NCBI RefSeq assembly: GCF_001877785.1
Contig: NZ_MINN01000117.1
Location: forward strand, 248,001-312,000
DNA length: 64,000 nt
From: Rossellomorea aquimaris
Lineage (GTDB): Bacteria; Bacillota; Bacilli; Bacillales; Bacillaceae_B
Direction of reading: 5' to 3'
Part shown: one piece after another, positions 7,015 to 15,787 of the stretch
How the letters are laid out: every line of letters starts with the position of its first letter
Position numbering within the stretch: the stretch's first letter is position 1
Position numbers and translations under genes: made by a program
The notes under the pieces: generated by a model
What the model was told of the DNA's origin: nothing
Databases searched by the model: none
Seen by the model: the letters and a program-made list of their open reading frames with translations, nothing else

Positions 7015-9507
7015 TCAATCAAATAATAGCTTACTTACTTCCACTTTGTCGTAGTAGATGGTTCCGGTTGAGTAGGATGTTGTGTAGCAGATGACTCTCA
7101 TGGCGGCGGCGTTTTCTGGTGCTTCTGTTGTGATGGAGATGGCCTGCCAATTATTCAGGCCGGTGCTCGTATGGACCGGTTTGTCTGAGATCGACCTTCC
7201 TTCTTCATCGTAAAATCTCACCATGAAGCTTCCCGTTCCTTCTTTGATGAAGAGATTTGCGGATGATTCAAAAACTTCCCCCGGTTCTGCCTTGATGCTG
7301 TCACTCATTAAAGCAACCGATTTATTTCTCGCGGTATCCGTAAGCTTCAGGCTTTGTCTGCCATGAGAACGTTCTTCTCCCGATACGGTATACTTCGCCT
7401 GATCATCCGTGTTGAACATTGAGGTCCACCCCGGGATCCCGCCGTCATCGACCGGCCGTTCAAATTGATGATTCGTTACCGTCATTTCTTCTTTACCAGA
7501 TACCTTCTTCACTTCCATTTTATGAAGCATCGTCCGGTTTTCCCTCGAAGAGTAGTATAGATTTCCGTCAGGGCCGACAGAAAAATCATATACCCTGGCA
7601 ATCTGCCTGCTTTCCAACGTTTCTGGATCGATGGCAGTCAGGTTCCCGCTGAAATCAGCATATAGAAGTCCATCCGACCACTCAAGTTCAATTTTATTCC
7701 ACGCTGAAAGCGGAAGGGAATCATACAGCTTCCTGCTTTTAACGATTTCGAGCGTGTCAGGATCCATCGCAAAAATCGCATCGATCGAAGCCCCCCATAA
7801 TAGTCCATCCGGTCCAAACGACAATTCACCAATGGCTTCCGGCTTTTCAAGGCCTTCAACCATTAGGGAAACCTCCCTGATCACTTCTTCCGTTTCTGTA
7901 TCCCACACGAAAATTTTTGCTTCTTCCGCTGTCGGATCGGCTCCCAGCCCGCCATTGATGGTGGTAGAGCCGTACACTTTCCCATCCCTGTAGACGAGGC
8001 TGTTCACACTCTGATCCTCCACGACGTTTCGGAAGACCTCCACTTGACTCCCTTCCGCCGCATTTGGGTCATAAACCGTCAAAGCACCTCCCAGCTCCCC
8101 ATAGAATGGGATGCTTCCTATATAGGCTTTGCCGTCCCCTTCTGTGATCGAGCTGATCCGATTCTGCTCCTCTCCGATAGTAAATAACTTCCTCGGATTG
8201 GAATCGGATGGCTCAAGCGCAGGATCGAACTCCCTGATGTCTCCTTCAGGATACACACCGAAGAGCAGCTTATCACCGAATGTGCCGATGCTGTCGCCCT
8301 GGCCCATATTGTAGACTTTTTTCTCCTTAGTCACGGGGTTATAAATCGCTCCCTTGCCTGTCTGCACCCCGGTGATATAGAGATTCCCATCCGGGCCCGT
8401 CTCTATTTTGTTCATCACATTCGCCGTCCCTTCAGCCAGGACAGGGGTAGTGACCGTCTTCTTAGTCTCCAGATTCAGGAAGGTAACGAACCCGCTGAAA
8501 TTGATGGTGACAAGACTTTTGCCCGGCAGCTCAGGAGTGCCGAACTCCACCCAGTCGACACCGCGGAACCCGCTTTTATACGTAATCCCCGTGTCCTCGA
8601 CCTCCAAGGTCCCGAGATCGAAAGTCTGGAGTTTATTTTCCGTATTCATAAAATAAACCTTTCCGTCCTCCGACTGTTCCGGAACATGAAGTCCGCGTGC
8701 TTTCGGGATGACTGCATCGAGCCATTCCCCTTCTTCTGTATCATAGACATAGGCATTGCTGGAAAGCTCATATCTGGCGAAAAGATAGCGGTCATCGACC
8801 TTATCCAGATCATAAATATGGCCGGACTCACCGATGGATGCGGCAATGTCTTCTTTTTCACCAGTAGACTTATTGTAATGAATGATTTTCCCGTGGCCTG
8901 TTCCGGAATACACATCGTCCCCTATGACAGCCAGGGACCGGATATATTCTTGTGATGACTCGCCGATCATCCGGCCGTAATCATCTACAGATCCGTCAGC
9001 GGGATCATACTCAAAAACTTTCCCGCTTGGGTAGGTCCCCACATAGATCTTTCCTTGTTCTGATGTAATGGAAAACGGGAAGGTCTCACCGGAAAACCTT
9101 GCTACAACCTCCGCACTGTCTGCACCCGGCGTGTACTTCCACAGCTTGGCACCACCGCCGATCGTCGCGATGTACAGGTCTCCGTTCGGGAGCACTTCAT
9201 GTGCCCATGTATTCTCCGCCCCCTCTAGCGGAATGACCCGCAGCAGTTTCTCAGATTTGATATCAATGACATTCAGCTGTGCCGGCAGTCCCTTGGTGGT
9301 GGTATACATCACCGGCTTACCATTTTCAGTCCCGACCGCCCCGTTGAAGATACTGATCGCATCCATCAGCGGAGTCAGGAGTTCCTCAGACTCCCCGAAA
9401 TAGGTGGAATCCAGTTTACCGGAGGTCTCGGCCCCAGCCCGTTTTCCATTCAAAGCTCCTGGCAGCATCAGCAGCAAAACCATGATTGTGATGAAGACTT
9501 TCTTCAT
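7015..9507 (-). CDS. secreted beta-propeller protein with C-terminal carbohydrate-binding-like domain
   Basis: 830 residues. A signal peptide covers about residues 1-26 (hydrophobic core FITIMVLLLMLP, probable cleavage after AGA). Residues 60-670 are a chain of propeller-blade repeats (patterns such as GPDGNLYITG, DGKAYIGS, GPDGLLWGAS, GPDGNLYYSS) like YVTN/PQQ/SMP-30-type propellers. Residues 680-825 look like a beta-sandwich module of the galactose-binding/CBM_4_9 type (W near GIPGWTS, aromatic residues near the end IYYDKVEV). A GGGAGGAAGG site precedes the ATG. It is probably released or wall-associated; the ligand and any enzymatic activity are unknown. It faces a PlcR-like regulator gene that could control it. 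Confidence 0.82.
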   Translation of the reverse strand: MKKVFITIMVLLLMLPGALNGKRAGAETSGKLDSTYFGESEELLTPLMDAISIFNGAVGTENGKPVMYTTTKGLPAQLNVIDIKSEKLLRVIPLEGAENTWAHEVLPNGDLYIATIGGGAKLWKYTPGADSAEVVARFSGETFPFSITSEQGKIYVGTYPSGKVFEYDPADGSVDDYGRMIGESSQEYIRSLAVIGDDVYSGTGHGKIIHYNKSTGEKEDIAASIGESGHIYDLDKVDDRYLFARYELSSNAYVYDTEEGEWLDAVIPKARGLHVPEQSEDGKVYFMNTENKLQTFDLGTLEVEDTGITYKSGFRGVDWVEFGTPELPGKSLVTINFSGFVTFLNLETKKTVTTPVLAEGTANVMNKIETGPDGNLYITGVQTGKGAIYNPVTKEKKVYNMGQGDSIGTFGDKLLFGVYPEGDIREFDPALEPSDSNPRKLFTIGEEQNRISSITEGDGKAYIGSIPFYGELGGALTVYDPNAAEGSQVEVFRNVVEDQSVNSLVYRDGKVYGSTTINGGLGADPTAEEAKIFVWDTETEEVIREVSLMVEGLEKPEAIGELSFGPDGLLWGASIDAIFAMDPDTLEIVKSRKLYDSLPLSAWNKIELEWSDGLLYADFSGNLTAIDPETLESRQIARVYDFSVGPDGNLYYSSRENRTMLHKMEVKKVSGKEEMTVTNHQFERPVDDGGIPGWTSMFNTDDQAKYTVSGEERSHGRQSLKLTDTARNKSVALMSDSIKAEPGEVFESSANLFIKEGTGSFMVRFYDEEGRSISDKPVHTSTGLNNWQAISITTEAPENAAAMRVICYTTSYSTGTIYYDKVEVSKLLFD

Positions 9508-9613
9508 TAAATACCTTCCTCCCTTTCATTCAGTAATGGCTTATCCATTTCAACCATAATGATACGGAAGGAGAGGCATGAAACCAATATTATATTTAGA
9601 AAATTTTGTAAAT

Positions 9614-9630
9614 CTATAGCTGAACTATAG
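9614..9630. promoter_or_regulatory. CTATAG-N5-CTATAG palindrome, possible regulator site
   Basis: CTATAG, five bases, CTATAG forms a dyad about 107 bp before the propeller start. It resembles in size, but does not match, the PlcR box (TATGnAn4TnCATA). It lies between a secreted-protein gene and a PlcR-like regulator, hence the suggestion. Confidence 0.25.
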
Positions 9631-9885
9631 AGGAACCCTTACCGTTAAAGGGTTAGGAAGCATTGACGTAAAAGGGTCTTTAATTTCCACTCCCCTTACC
9701 TCAGGTTCATTAGCAGATAAGCTGCGCGGCAACGTTCCTATTTGCCTACCAAAATCCGGAAAAATTCCAATCAAAATAACTCTACTAATCCAAAACTCCC
9801 AACCTGACGAAGCCCCCAATCCTATCCCACAATACCTTTCCCCTCCAATCCCCCCTCCTCCACACACCCAAATAAAGACCCAATC

Positions 9886-9979
9886 GGGACAGGGGGACAG
9901 GTACGTTGTCCCACCTTCCTTATTGAAGAACCTATTAGTATACTAGAGATGGGACAACGTACCTGTCCCCCTGTCCCAC
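9886..9979. repeat. inverted pair of REP-like elements (long hairpin)
   Basis: The left arm begins GGGACAGGGGGACAGG (9886) and ends GTACGTTGTCCCA; the right arm 9950-9978 is its exact reverse complement over about 28 bases, with a 37-bp spacer containing TAGTATACTA. The pair ends only 13 bases before the ribosome binding site of the regulator gene, so it would be transcribed or overlap the promoter. Confidence 0.9.
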
Positions 9980-10004
9980 TATGATTTTTGTGAGGAGTTT
10001 TGAA

Positions 10005-10877
10005 ATGGATTATTCGGCAATTGGGAAGAAGATAAGGGAGTTGAGGAAGGGTGCAGGTCTTACTCAGGGGGAGCTGGCAGAAGGGGTTTGTACGCAGGCT
10101 CTGGTCAGCCGGATGGAGAAGGGTGATATCTATCCGAGTGCTGCAGCCTTGTATCAAATTTCTTTAAAGCTGGGTGTCGATGTGAATTACTTCTTTGAGA
10201 TTGGCACAACCCCGCGCCTTGACTATGTGTTAGAGGTAGAAAAGCAACTGAAACGTCTGAGGGTGAATTTCAAGTTTGATGAAATTCTTGAACTTGTTAA
10301 GACGGAGGAAAAGAACCCTCTTTTTTATAATGATCCTGAAAAACTGCAGCTTCTCTACTGGTACAAGGGAATCTATGCTTTTGAAGTTGAAAAGGATGAG
10401 GAAGCGGCCTTTTTTCTGCTTAACGAGGCTTTTTACCTGACAGCCAGCCAAAAGAAAGCCAGGACAGAAAGAGAGATGGAAATCCTGCTGAGCATAGGGA
10501 CAATCCATTCTTCCCTGCATCAACACGACGAGGCCCTGGATTATTATGATCAAATTGAATCCAGTCTGAAAGCGACTGAACAATTATATGATAAAACCAT
10601 CAAGCCCCGTTTGTTCTATAATATTGCACGGGTGCTGACCCGCCTCGGGCAATACGATGAGTCGACCGTCTATTGTAAAAAAGCCCTAAACTGGTGCATC
10701 GAAGAAGAGCTTCTTTGGGGACTCGGAGAACTGAACTATCAAATCGGGTACAACTATGAGCTGGTCAATGAAACGGAAAAAGCAATACTTTATTTCACTC
10801 GTGCCCTTCATATGTTCGAGCTTCGCGGCAACGAGAAAAACGTAACATTCCTCAATGAAAAAATGTCCCGTCTCTGA
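10005..10877 (+). CDS. PlcR-like HTH-TPR (RRNPP family) transcription regulator
   Basis: 290 residues from ATG 10005, chosen because GAGGAG lies 7 bases upstream; an earlier in-frame ATG at 9981 has no site and lies in the repeat border. The N-terminal helix-turn-helix (about 1-65: KIRELRKGAG, TQGELAEG, CTQALVSRMEKGD) is of the XRE/PlcR type. It is followed by about five TPR units (for example ALDYYDQIESSLKA and AILYFTRALHMFELRG). Known members bind a re-imported signalling peptide. No adjacent PapR-like signal peptide gene is visible. The divergent secreted propeller gene is a plausible target. Confidence 0.88.
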   Translation: MDYSAIGKKIRELRKGAGLTQGELAEGVCTQALVSRMEKGDIYPSAAALYQISLKLGVDVNYFFEIGTTPRLDYVLEVEKQLKRLRVNFKFDEILELVKTEEKNPLFYNDPEKLQLLYWYKGIYAFEVEKDEEAAFFLLNEAFYLTASQKKARTEREMEILLSIGTIHSSLHQHDEALDYYDQIESSLKATEQLYDKTIKPRLFYNIARVLTRLGQYDESTVYCKKALNWCIEEELLWGLGELNYQIGYNYELVNETEKAILYFTRALHMFELRGNEKNVTFLNEKMSRL

Positions 10878-10882
10878 ATGGC

Positions 10883-11038
10883 GGGACAGGGGGACAGGTC
10901 CCTTGTCCCTGGTCCAAGAGCCTCTAGGATGAAATGGGACGGGGGGACAGGTTCGTTGTCCCATTCTCCCAGGGTTATCATTCGATTTCATTCTCAAATA
11001 ATAACAACTTGGGACACTGTACCTGTCCCCCTGTCCCG
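10883..11038. repeat. three REP-like elements between convergent genes
   Basis: G-rich copies at 10883-10909 and 10936-10962 and a C-rich copy at 11011-11038. The first starts five bases after the regulator stop. The cluster lies between two convergent genes and may also end transcription; a T-run is lacking. Confidence 0.85.
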
Positions 11039-11080
11039 CAAAAAAGAAGCACGAGACCCGGCCCGTGCTTCCATTCATCC

Positions 11081-12832
11081 CTATTTCAAACTGCCTGCAA
11101 GTTCGGTAAAAATGACCCCAAGCGCATAAGCACCGGCATCCGGATGCCCGAGACTACGGTCGCCGACTGTTCCGGCACGCCCCATCCGGGCAACTATGTC
11201 CTTCGTCTTCTCTGCACCTTCAACGGCAGCTTCGGCTCCTTTTACAAAAGCTGTCTTAAAGTCGCTGCCGGCTTCAGCACTTCCAGTCCAGGCATCTGCA
11301 CAAGGCACAAGTGCATCCACCAGGGTCTTGTCCCCGACTTCCGCGCCTCTTCCAAACGAACGCTCGCCAGTACGCTGAATGCCTTCGACTGCATCCTGAA
11401 GCATGTCCGCAAAGTCAGAAACGGTCATCGCTGATTTATCACCGACTGATTTACCTGCAGCGCGGAATGCCGAGCCCCATATCGGGCCGGAAGCTCCTCC
11501 GCAATACTCCATGATGACGATGGAACATGAATCCAGGAAGCTGCCGATCGTCAGATTTTCCTGTTCAAGGATCGAATGCCATTCACGTTTCAGCTGTCTG
11601 AACCCCTTGGCGACACTCATTCCGAAATCACCGTCACCGGCATGGGAATCCAGTTCACAGAACGGGACTTCGTTCTCGATGATCACTTCGCTCATTTTAT
11701 CCACGAGGTAAATCATATTTTCCAACGTTACCTCGTCACCCTTGATCACTGCATATCCTGCCGGTGTCTCCACCTCAAACGAAACAGGTCTTTTCACTTC
11801 AACTTCATCCCCACTCTTGTATTCCACTGCAGGCACCGGCCCGTCAACTCTGAACGCAGGTGCCAGAGATTCCTTCGACAGTAACGTTTTCAGTTCATCA
11901 TCCAGTTTCATCACCGTCAAGGAAAGCCCGTCCATATCAATGCTCGTCATATAATTGCCTGCAAATGAACGGTTGATGCGAATCCCTTTTTCAGACAAAA
12001 TTCTTGCCGCCGCATTGTTGTATAGGTAAAGTTCCTGAAGAGGCGTCCCGCCAAAGCCGTTCACCAGCACAGCCACTTCGGAAGAATCATCCATCTTCAA
12101 ATCTTTGAGAATGTCATCGACCATCCGCTCTGCCAGTTCATCTGCTGTCGCCATCTTGTCCCGCTTGATGCCGGGCTCTCCATGGATTCCGACTCCATAT
12201 TCAATCTCGGCATCACCCAATTCGAAAGTAGGAGACCCGCTTGCCGGAACGGTGCATGAAGTCAAAGCGATACCGATACTCCGCACGTTGGCCGCTGCTT
12301 TTTCAGCGACGGCCTTAATTTCGTTCAGTCCCATTCCTTCTTCCGCAGCCGCCCCTGCGATCTTATGTACAAGTACGGTTCCGGCAACACCTCGGCGTCC
12401 GACTGTATAAAGGCTGTCCTCAACCGCGATGTCATCATCGACCTTCACATAATCAACAGGAATGCCATCCTCTTTAGCCATATGGGCGGCATTCTTGAAG
12501 TTCATGATATCACCGCTGTAATTCTTGATGATCAACAGGGTTCCTTTTTCATTCGCCGTTGCTTTGATCGCCTGGTAAACCTGAATCTGGGACGGTGAAG
12601 CAAATACGTCTCCGCATACCGCCGCATCGAGCATCCCTTTCCCGACGAGCCCCGCATGTGCCGGCTCGTGGCCGCTGCCGCCTCCGCTGATCAAGGTCAC
12701 CTTATTTTCATCCAATTCCTTTTTCTTCATAATCTTATACTTTTCCAGAAATTCAAGCTCCGGGTGGGCAATCGCCATCCCCCTGCACATTTCCGTGACC
12801 AGTGTGTCTGGATGATTGATGATTTTCTTCAT
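11081..12832 (-). CDS. dihydroxyacetone kinase, fused DhaK-DhaL type
   Basis: 583 residues. ATP-dependent phosphorylation of dihydroxyacetone (and often glyceraldehyde) in the cytoplasm. The DhaK part (about 1-330) has LISGGGSGHEPAHAG and the substrate-binding His in GVGIHGEPGI. The DhaL part (about 385-580) has the metal-binding HAGDGDFGMSV, GGASGPIWGSAF, VGDKTLVDAL and VGDRSLGHPDAGAYA. The start at 12832 has GAGGAGG seven bases upstream; a longer reading from 12871 adds a non-conserved 13 residues. No glycerol dehydrogenase or FSA gene is nearby, so its substrate source is not evident; disposal of triose from sugar breakdown is possible. Confidence 0.93.
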   Translation of the reverse strand: MKKIINHPDTLVTEMCRGMAIAHPELEFLEKYKIMKKKELDENKVTLISGGGSGHEPAHAGLVGKGMLDAAVCGDVFASPSQIQVYQAIKATANEKGTLLIIKNYSGDIMNFKNAAHMAKEDGIPVDYVKVDDDIAVEDSLYTVGRRGVAGTVLVHKIAGAAAEEGMGLNEIKAVAEKAAANVRSIGIALTSCTVPASGSPTFELGDAEIEYGVGIHGEPGIKRDKMATADELAERMVDDILKDLKMDDSSEVAVLVNGFGGTPLQELYLYNNAAARILSEKGIRINRSFAGNYMTSIDMDGLSLTVMKLDDELKTLLSKESLAPAFRVDGPVPAVEYKSGDEVEVKRPVSFEVETPAGYAVIKGDEVTLENMIYLVDKMSEVIIENEVPFCELDSHAGDGDFGMSVAKGFRQLKREWHSILEQENLTIGSFLDSCSIVIMEYCGGASGPIWGSAFRAAGKSVGDKSAMTVSDFADMLQDAVEGIQRTGERSFGRGAEVGDKTLVDALVPCADAWTGSAEAGSDFKTAFVKGAEAAVEGAEKTKDIVARMGRAGTVGDRSLGHPDAGAYALGVIFTELAGSLK

Positions 12833-12934
12833 TTGAGCGTCCTCCTCTGATTTAGTACGCGTCTTGTTCATTCTTCATTTAGATACTTCTCTCACCCCTT
12901 AAAATCTACAAGGGGTATTCTCTGTCATCTTAAA

Positions 12935-12949
12935 ATGAAAACGATTAAA
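12935..12949 (-). promoter_or_regulatory. cre-like site (CcpA)
   Basis: ATGAAAACGATTAAA departs at one position (C14 replaced by A) from the cre consensus WTGNAANCGNWNNCW. It lies about 100 bp before the dihydroxyacetone kinase start, consistent with carbon catabolite control. Confidence 0.35.
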
Positions 12950-12971
12950 AGTAAAAGAATTAGGCCTTGCG

Positions 12972-13101
12972 CGGGACAGGGGGACAGGTACACTGTCCCG
13001 GTACTAACTTGGTACAGGCGCTGTACCAAGTTAGTACCGCTGTACCTGTCCCCCCGACTCCCGCCCGTTTTGGGACATGGTACCTGTCCCCCCGTCCCAC
13101 T
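12972..13101. repeat. nested palindrome: REP-like arms around a perfect 18-bp hairpin
   Basis: A G-rich copy (12972-12999) is followed by a perfect 18-bp stem (13000-13017 with 13021-13038, loop GCG; arms start GGTACTAACTTGG), then C-rich copies at 13039-13062 and 13072-13101. The 18-bp stem also contains internal GGTAC/GTACC repeats. Confidence 0.9.
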
Positions 13102-13161
13102 TCCATTCGCCCCTCTCATCAAGTACAATTAAGCCAAGAGAAATTGCAAGGAGGACGCTGT

Positions 13162-14151
13162 GTGATTACGATTAAGGAAGTGGCCAGGAGGGCGAATGTT
13201 TCGAGCGCGACGGTTTCTCGGATGCTGAATGAATCCGGGTATGTGAGCGAGGAAGCGAGAGAAAGGATTCTTAAAGTAATAGAAGAAACAGGGTATGTGC
13301 CGAGCGAGAATGCGAAGTCGCTGCGGACGAAGAAGACGAAGGTAATCGGGGTGATCCTGCCGAAGCTCGGATCCGAGACGACGAGCAGGATGGTCAACGG
13401 CCTCGACCGGGTTCTGGCTGAGGAAGGCTACCAGATTCTACTGGCGAATTCGAATCTGGATGCCGGCAAGGAAATCGAATTCCTGAAGCTTTTGAAAAGC
13501 AGGGACGTTGAAGGAATCGTCCTGTCTGCCACCAATACGAACGAACAGCTGGTGGAGGAAATCCAGAAGCTGAAGGTGCCGTTCGTGGTCGTCGGCCAGG
13601 ATATGCCGGGCACCCCGTCGGTTGTGTTCAATGAGATCATGGCAACAGGAGAGATGATAGATTACCTCATCGAAAAAGGTCATGAAAAAGTGGCGTTCAT
13701 CGGTGTTAGCGAATCCGACCGTGCCGTCGGGCTGATGAGGAAGAAAGGATATCTTGCCGCCATGGAGAAACATGGACTCCCAATTGAAGAGAATTGGATC
13801 CAGACAGCTGTTTTCGATGTCGAATCCGGCTACGGGGCAATGAAAAACATCATGGAATCATCCTCCACTCTCCCGACTGCGGTGTTTGCCGTGACGGACC
13901 GACTGGCGATCGGGGCGATGAACTACCTGAAGGAAAAGGGACTCAAAATCCCTGAGGACATCGCACTTGCGGGGGTCGGAGCATCCGAGCTGTCCCAATA
14001 TGTCACACCTCCCCTCACGACCATCGATTTTCAATACAACAAAGCCGGCCGGGAAGCAGCCAACCTGATCCTGTCGATGATCAATCAAAAGAAAATACCG
14101 ACGAGTAAAATTGTATTAGACTATGGACTCGTGAAAAAAGATAGTGTATAA
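13162..14151 (+). CDS. scrR: LacI-family repressor of the sucrose genes (ScrR-like)
   Basis: 329 residues from GTG 13162, chosen because GGAGG lies 7 bases upstream and because the family starts right at the helix-turn-helix (ITIKEVARRANVSSATVSRMLN). Longer in-frame readings run through repeat DNA. The hinge NAKSLRTKKT and the periplasmic-binding-like effector domain (residues 60-329) are complete. It is followed within 70 bp by operators and the sucrose PTS gene, so the effector is presumably sucrose-6-phosphate or a related sugar phosphate (inferred). Confidence 0.9.
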   Translation: MITIKEVARRANVSSATVSRMLNESGYVSEEARERILKVIEETGYVPSENAKSLRTKKTKVIGVILPKLGSETTSRMVNGLDRVLAEEGYQILLANSNLDAGKEIEFLKLLKSRDVEGIVLSATNTNEQLVEEIQKLKVPFVVVGQDMPGTPSVVFNEIMATGEMIDYLIEKGHEKVAFIGVSESDRAVGLMRKKGYLAAMEKHGLPIEENWIQTAVFDVESGYGAMKNIMESSSTLPTAVFAVTDRLAIGAMNYLKEKGLKIPEDIALAGVGASELSQYVTPPLTTIDFQYNKAGREAANLILSMINQKKIPTSKIVLDYGLVKKDSV

Positions 14152-14157
14152 TTTCAG

Positions 14158-14373
14158 TATGTAATCGATTTCATAACGTTATGTCGTATGTGGAATCGAT
14201 TACACTACTAACTTTAACTATGTATTGGCATCTAGAGACCGGTACTTTTATTTTTATCTGGTGTGGAATCGATTACACATCCACCCCACCAGCACTCTTA
14301 TTCTTTTTACCTATGTATGGGCATCCAATCAGCCGATGCATTTATTTTCAACCGATGTGAAATCGATTACACA
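14158..14373 (+). promoter_or_regulatory. four LacI/ScrR-type operators in front of the sucrose PTS gene
   Basis: Near-identical dyads around AATCGATT: TATGTAATCGATTTCATA (14158-14175), TGTGGAATCGATTACACT (14189-14206), TGTGGAATCGATTACACA (14261-14278) and TGTGAAATCGATTACACA (14356-14373). The last two are 94-95 bp apart and lie in a duplicated promoter segment. The first two start just after the repressor stop codon. The last ends 22 bases before the PTS start codon. Confidence 0.85.
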
Positions 14374-14395
14374 CATGAACAAAGGAGGAGAAACA

Positions 14396-15787
14396 ATGTC
14401 AGAGAACAGAAAGATTGCAGAAGAAATCCTGGCCGGAGTCGGCGGCGAAGAGAATATCCTGTCTGTCGCCCATTGTGCCACCCGCTTACGAATCATGGTG
14501 AAAGACAAAGAAAAAATCGACCAGGAAGCAGTTGAAAACACGGATAAAGTGAAAGGCGCCTTCTTCAACTCGGGCCAATACCAGGTCATCCTTGGAACCG
14601 GAACGGTCAACCGCATTTATGAAGAAGTGAGGAACCTGGGAATCGCCGGTTCGACGAAAGCGGAGCAGTCGAAGGAAGCCGTGAAAAGCGGCAGTGCGTT
14701 CCAGCGCGCGATCCGCACATTCGGCGATGTCTTCGTACCGATCATCCCGGTGCTTGTGGCAACCGGTCTCTTCATGGGACTTCGCGGACTCGTCATGCAG
14801 GAGCAGATACTCGCACTATTCGGCATGACACCGGATGACATCTCGGAGAACTTCCTATTATATACGCAGATCCTGACTGACACGGCATTCATCTTCCTGC
14901 CAGCACTGGTCGCATGGTCGACCTTCAGAGTATTCGGCGGAACCCCGATCGTCGGGATGGTCCTCGGATTGATGCTCGTCAGCCCTTCATTGCCGAACGC
15001 ATGGGGAGTCGCAGGCGGAGACGTGCAGCCGCTTGAATTCTTCGGATTCATCCCTGTCGTCGGCTACCAAGGTTCCGTCCTCCCTGCCTTCATCGCCGGG
15101 ATCCTCGGGGCAAAACTGGAAAAGCAAATACGCAAGCGCACGCCTGAAGCACTCGATTTAATCGTCACGCCGTTCCTGACACTGCTTGTCATGATCACAC
15201 TGGCATTATTCGTGATCGGACCTGTGTTCCACAGCTTGGAGAACGTCATTTTAAACGGTACAATCGCAGTTCTTGAATGGCCATTCGGCATCAGCGGATT
15301 CCTGATCGGCGGACTCAACCAGATCATCGTCGTCACCGGGATCCACCACATTTTTAACATGCTCGAAATCCAGCTGCTCGCGAAATACGGAAACAACCCT
15401 TATAACGCGATCATCACCTGCTCGATTGCAGCACAGGGCGGCGCGGCACTGGCAGTCGGCCTAAAAACGAAGTCCAAGAAACTGAAGGCACTGGCGCTTC
15501 CGTCTTCCCTTTCAGCATTCCTTGGCATCACAGAACCAGCCATTTTCGGGGTGAACCTGCGCTACGGCAAGCCATTCATCATGGCACTCATCGGGGGTGG
15601 AGTCGGAGGATTCCTCGCTTCCATCATGGGACTGAAAGCAACGGGCATGGCCATCACCGTCATCCCGGGAACGCTGCTCTACCTGAACGGGCAGATCCTT
15701 CAATATATCCTGATCAACGTTGTTGCGATTGCAGTGGCATTCGTGCTGACTTGGATGTTTGGATACTCAGATAAAAAAGAAGCTTGA
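14396..15787 (+). CDS. scrA: PTS sucrose permease EIIBC
   Basis: 463 residues from ATG 14396, which has AAAGGAGGAG upstream; longer readings run through the operators. The EIIB domain (1-85) carries the phosphorylated Cys27 in AHCATRLRIMV. The EIIC domain (about 105-455) is a multi-spanning glucose/sucrose-family channel with FLGITEPAIFGVNLRYGKPF. No EIIA domain is present, so a glucose-type EIIA from elsewhere must supply phosphate, as in Bacillus SacP. Neighbouring repressor and sucrose-6-phosphate hydrolase support sucrose; trehalose-type specificity is less likely. Confidence 0.93.
   Translation: MSENRKIAEEILAGVGGEENILSVAHCATRLRIMVKDKEKIDQEAVENTDKVKGAFFNSGQYQVILGTGTVNRIYEEVRNLGIAGSTKAEQSKEAVKSGSAFQRAIRTFGDVFVPIIPVLVATGLFMGLRGLVMQEQILALFGMTPDDISENFLLYTQILTDTAFIFLPALVAWSTFRVFGGTPIVGMVLGLMLVSPSLPNAWGVAGGDVQPLEFFGFIPVVGYQGSVLPAFIAGILGAKLEKQIRKRTPEALDLIVTPFLTLLVMITLALFVIGPVFHSLENVILNGTIAVLEWPFGISGFLIGGLNQIIVVTGIHHIFNMLEIQLLAKYGNNPYNAIITCSIAAQGGAALAVGLKTKSKKLKALALPSSLSAFLGITEPAIFGVNLRYGKPFIMALIGGGVGGFLASIMGLKATGMAITVIPGTLLYLNGQILQYILINVVAIAVAFVLTWMFGYSDKKEA

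Larger units (their letters stand above)
9508..10004. other. 497-bp divergent control region
   Basis: No convincing gene. It holds an AT-rich stretch near 9585-9635 with the palindrome noted separately, a C-rich tract (9840-9870) and an inverted pair of REP-like elements just in front of the regulator gene. Confidence 0.6.
12833..13161. other. 329-bp divergent region between dihydroxyacetone kinase and scrR-like gene
   Basis: Holds a cre-like site and a complex nested palindrome made of REP-like arms; no gene is supported. Short reading frames here are translations of the repeat. Confidence 0.6.

Noticed and set aside
9625-9867. 80-codon minus-strand frame upstream of the propeller gene
   Set aside because: No ribosome binding site; composition follows a C-rich tract on the plus strand.
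12967-13161. N-terminal extension of the LacI-type repressor
   Set aside because: It reads through the nested palindrome; the GTG at 13162 directly precedes the helix-turn-helix and has GGAGG.
14225-14395. 57-codon N-terminal extension of the sucrose EIIBC
   Set aside because: The extension runs through two operators and has no ribosome binding site; ATG 14396 has a strong AAAGGAGGAG.
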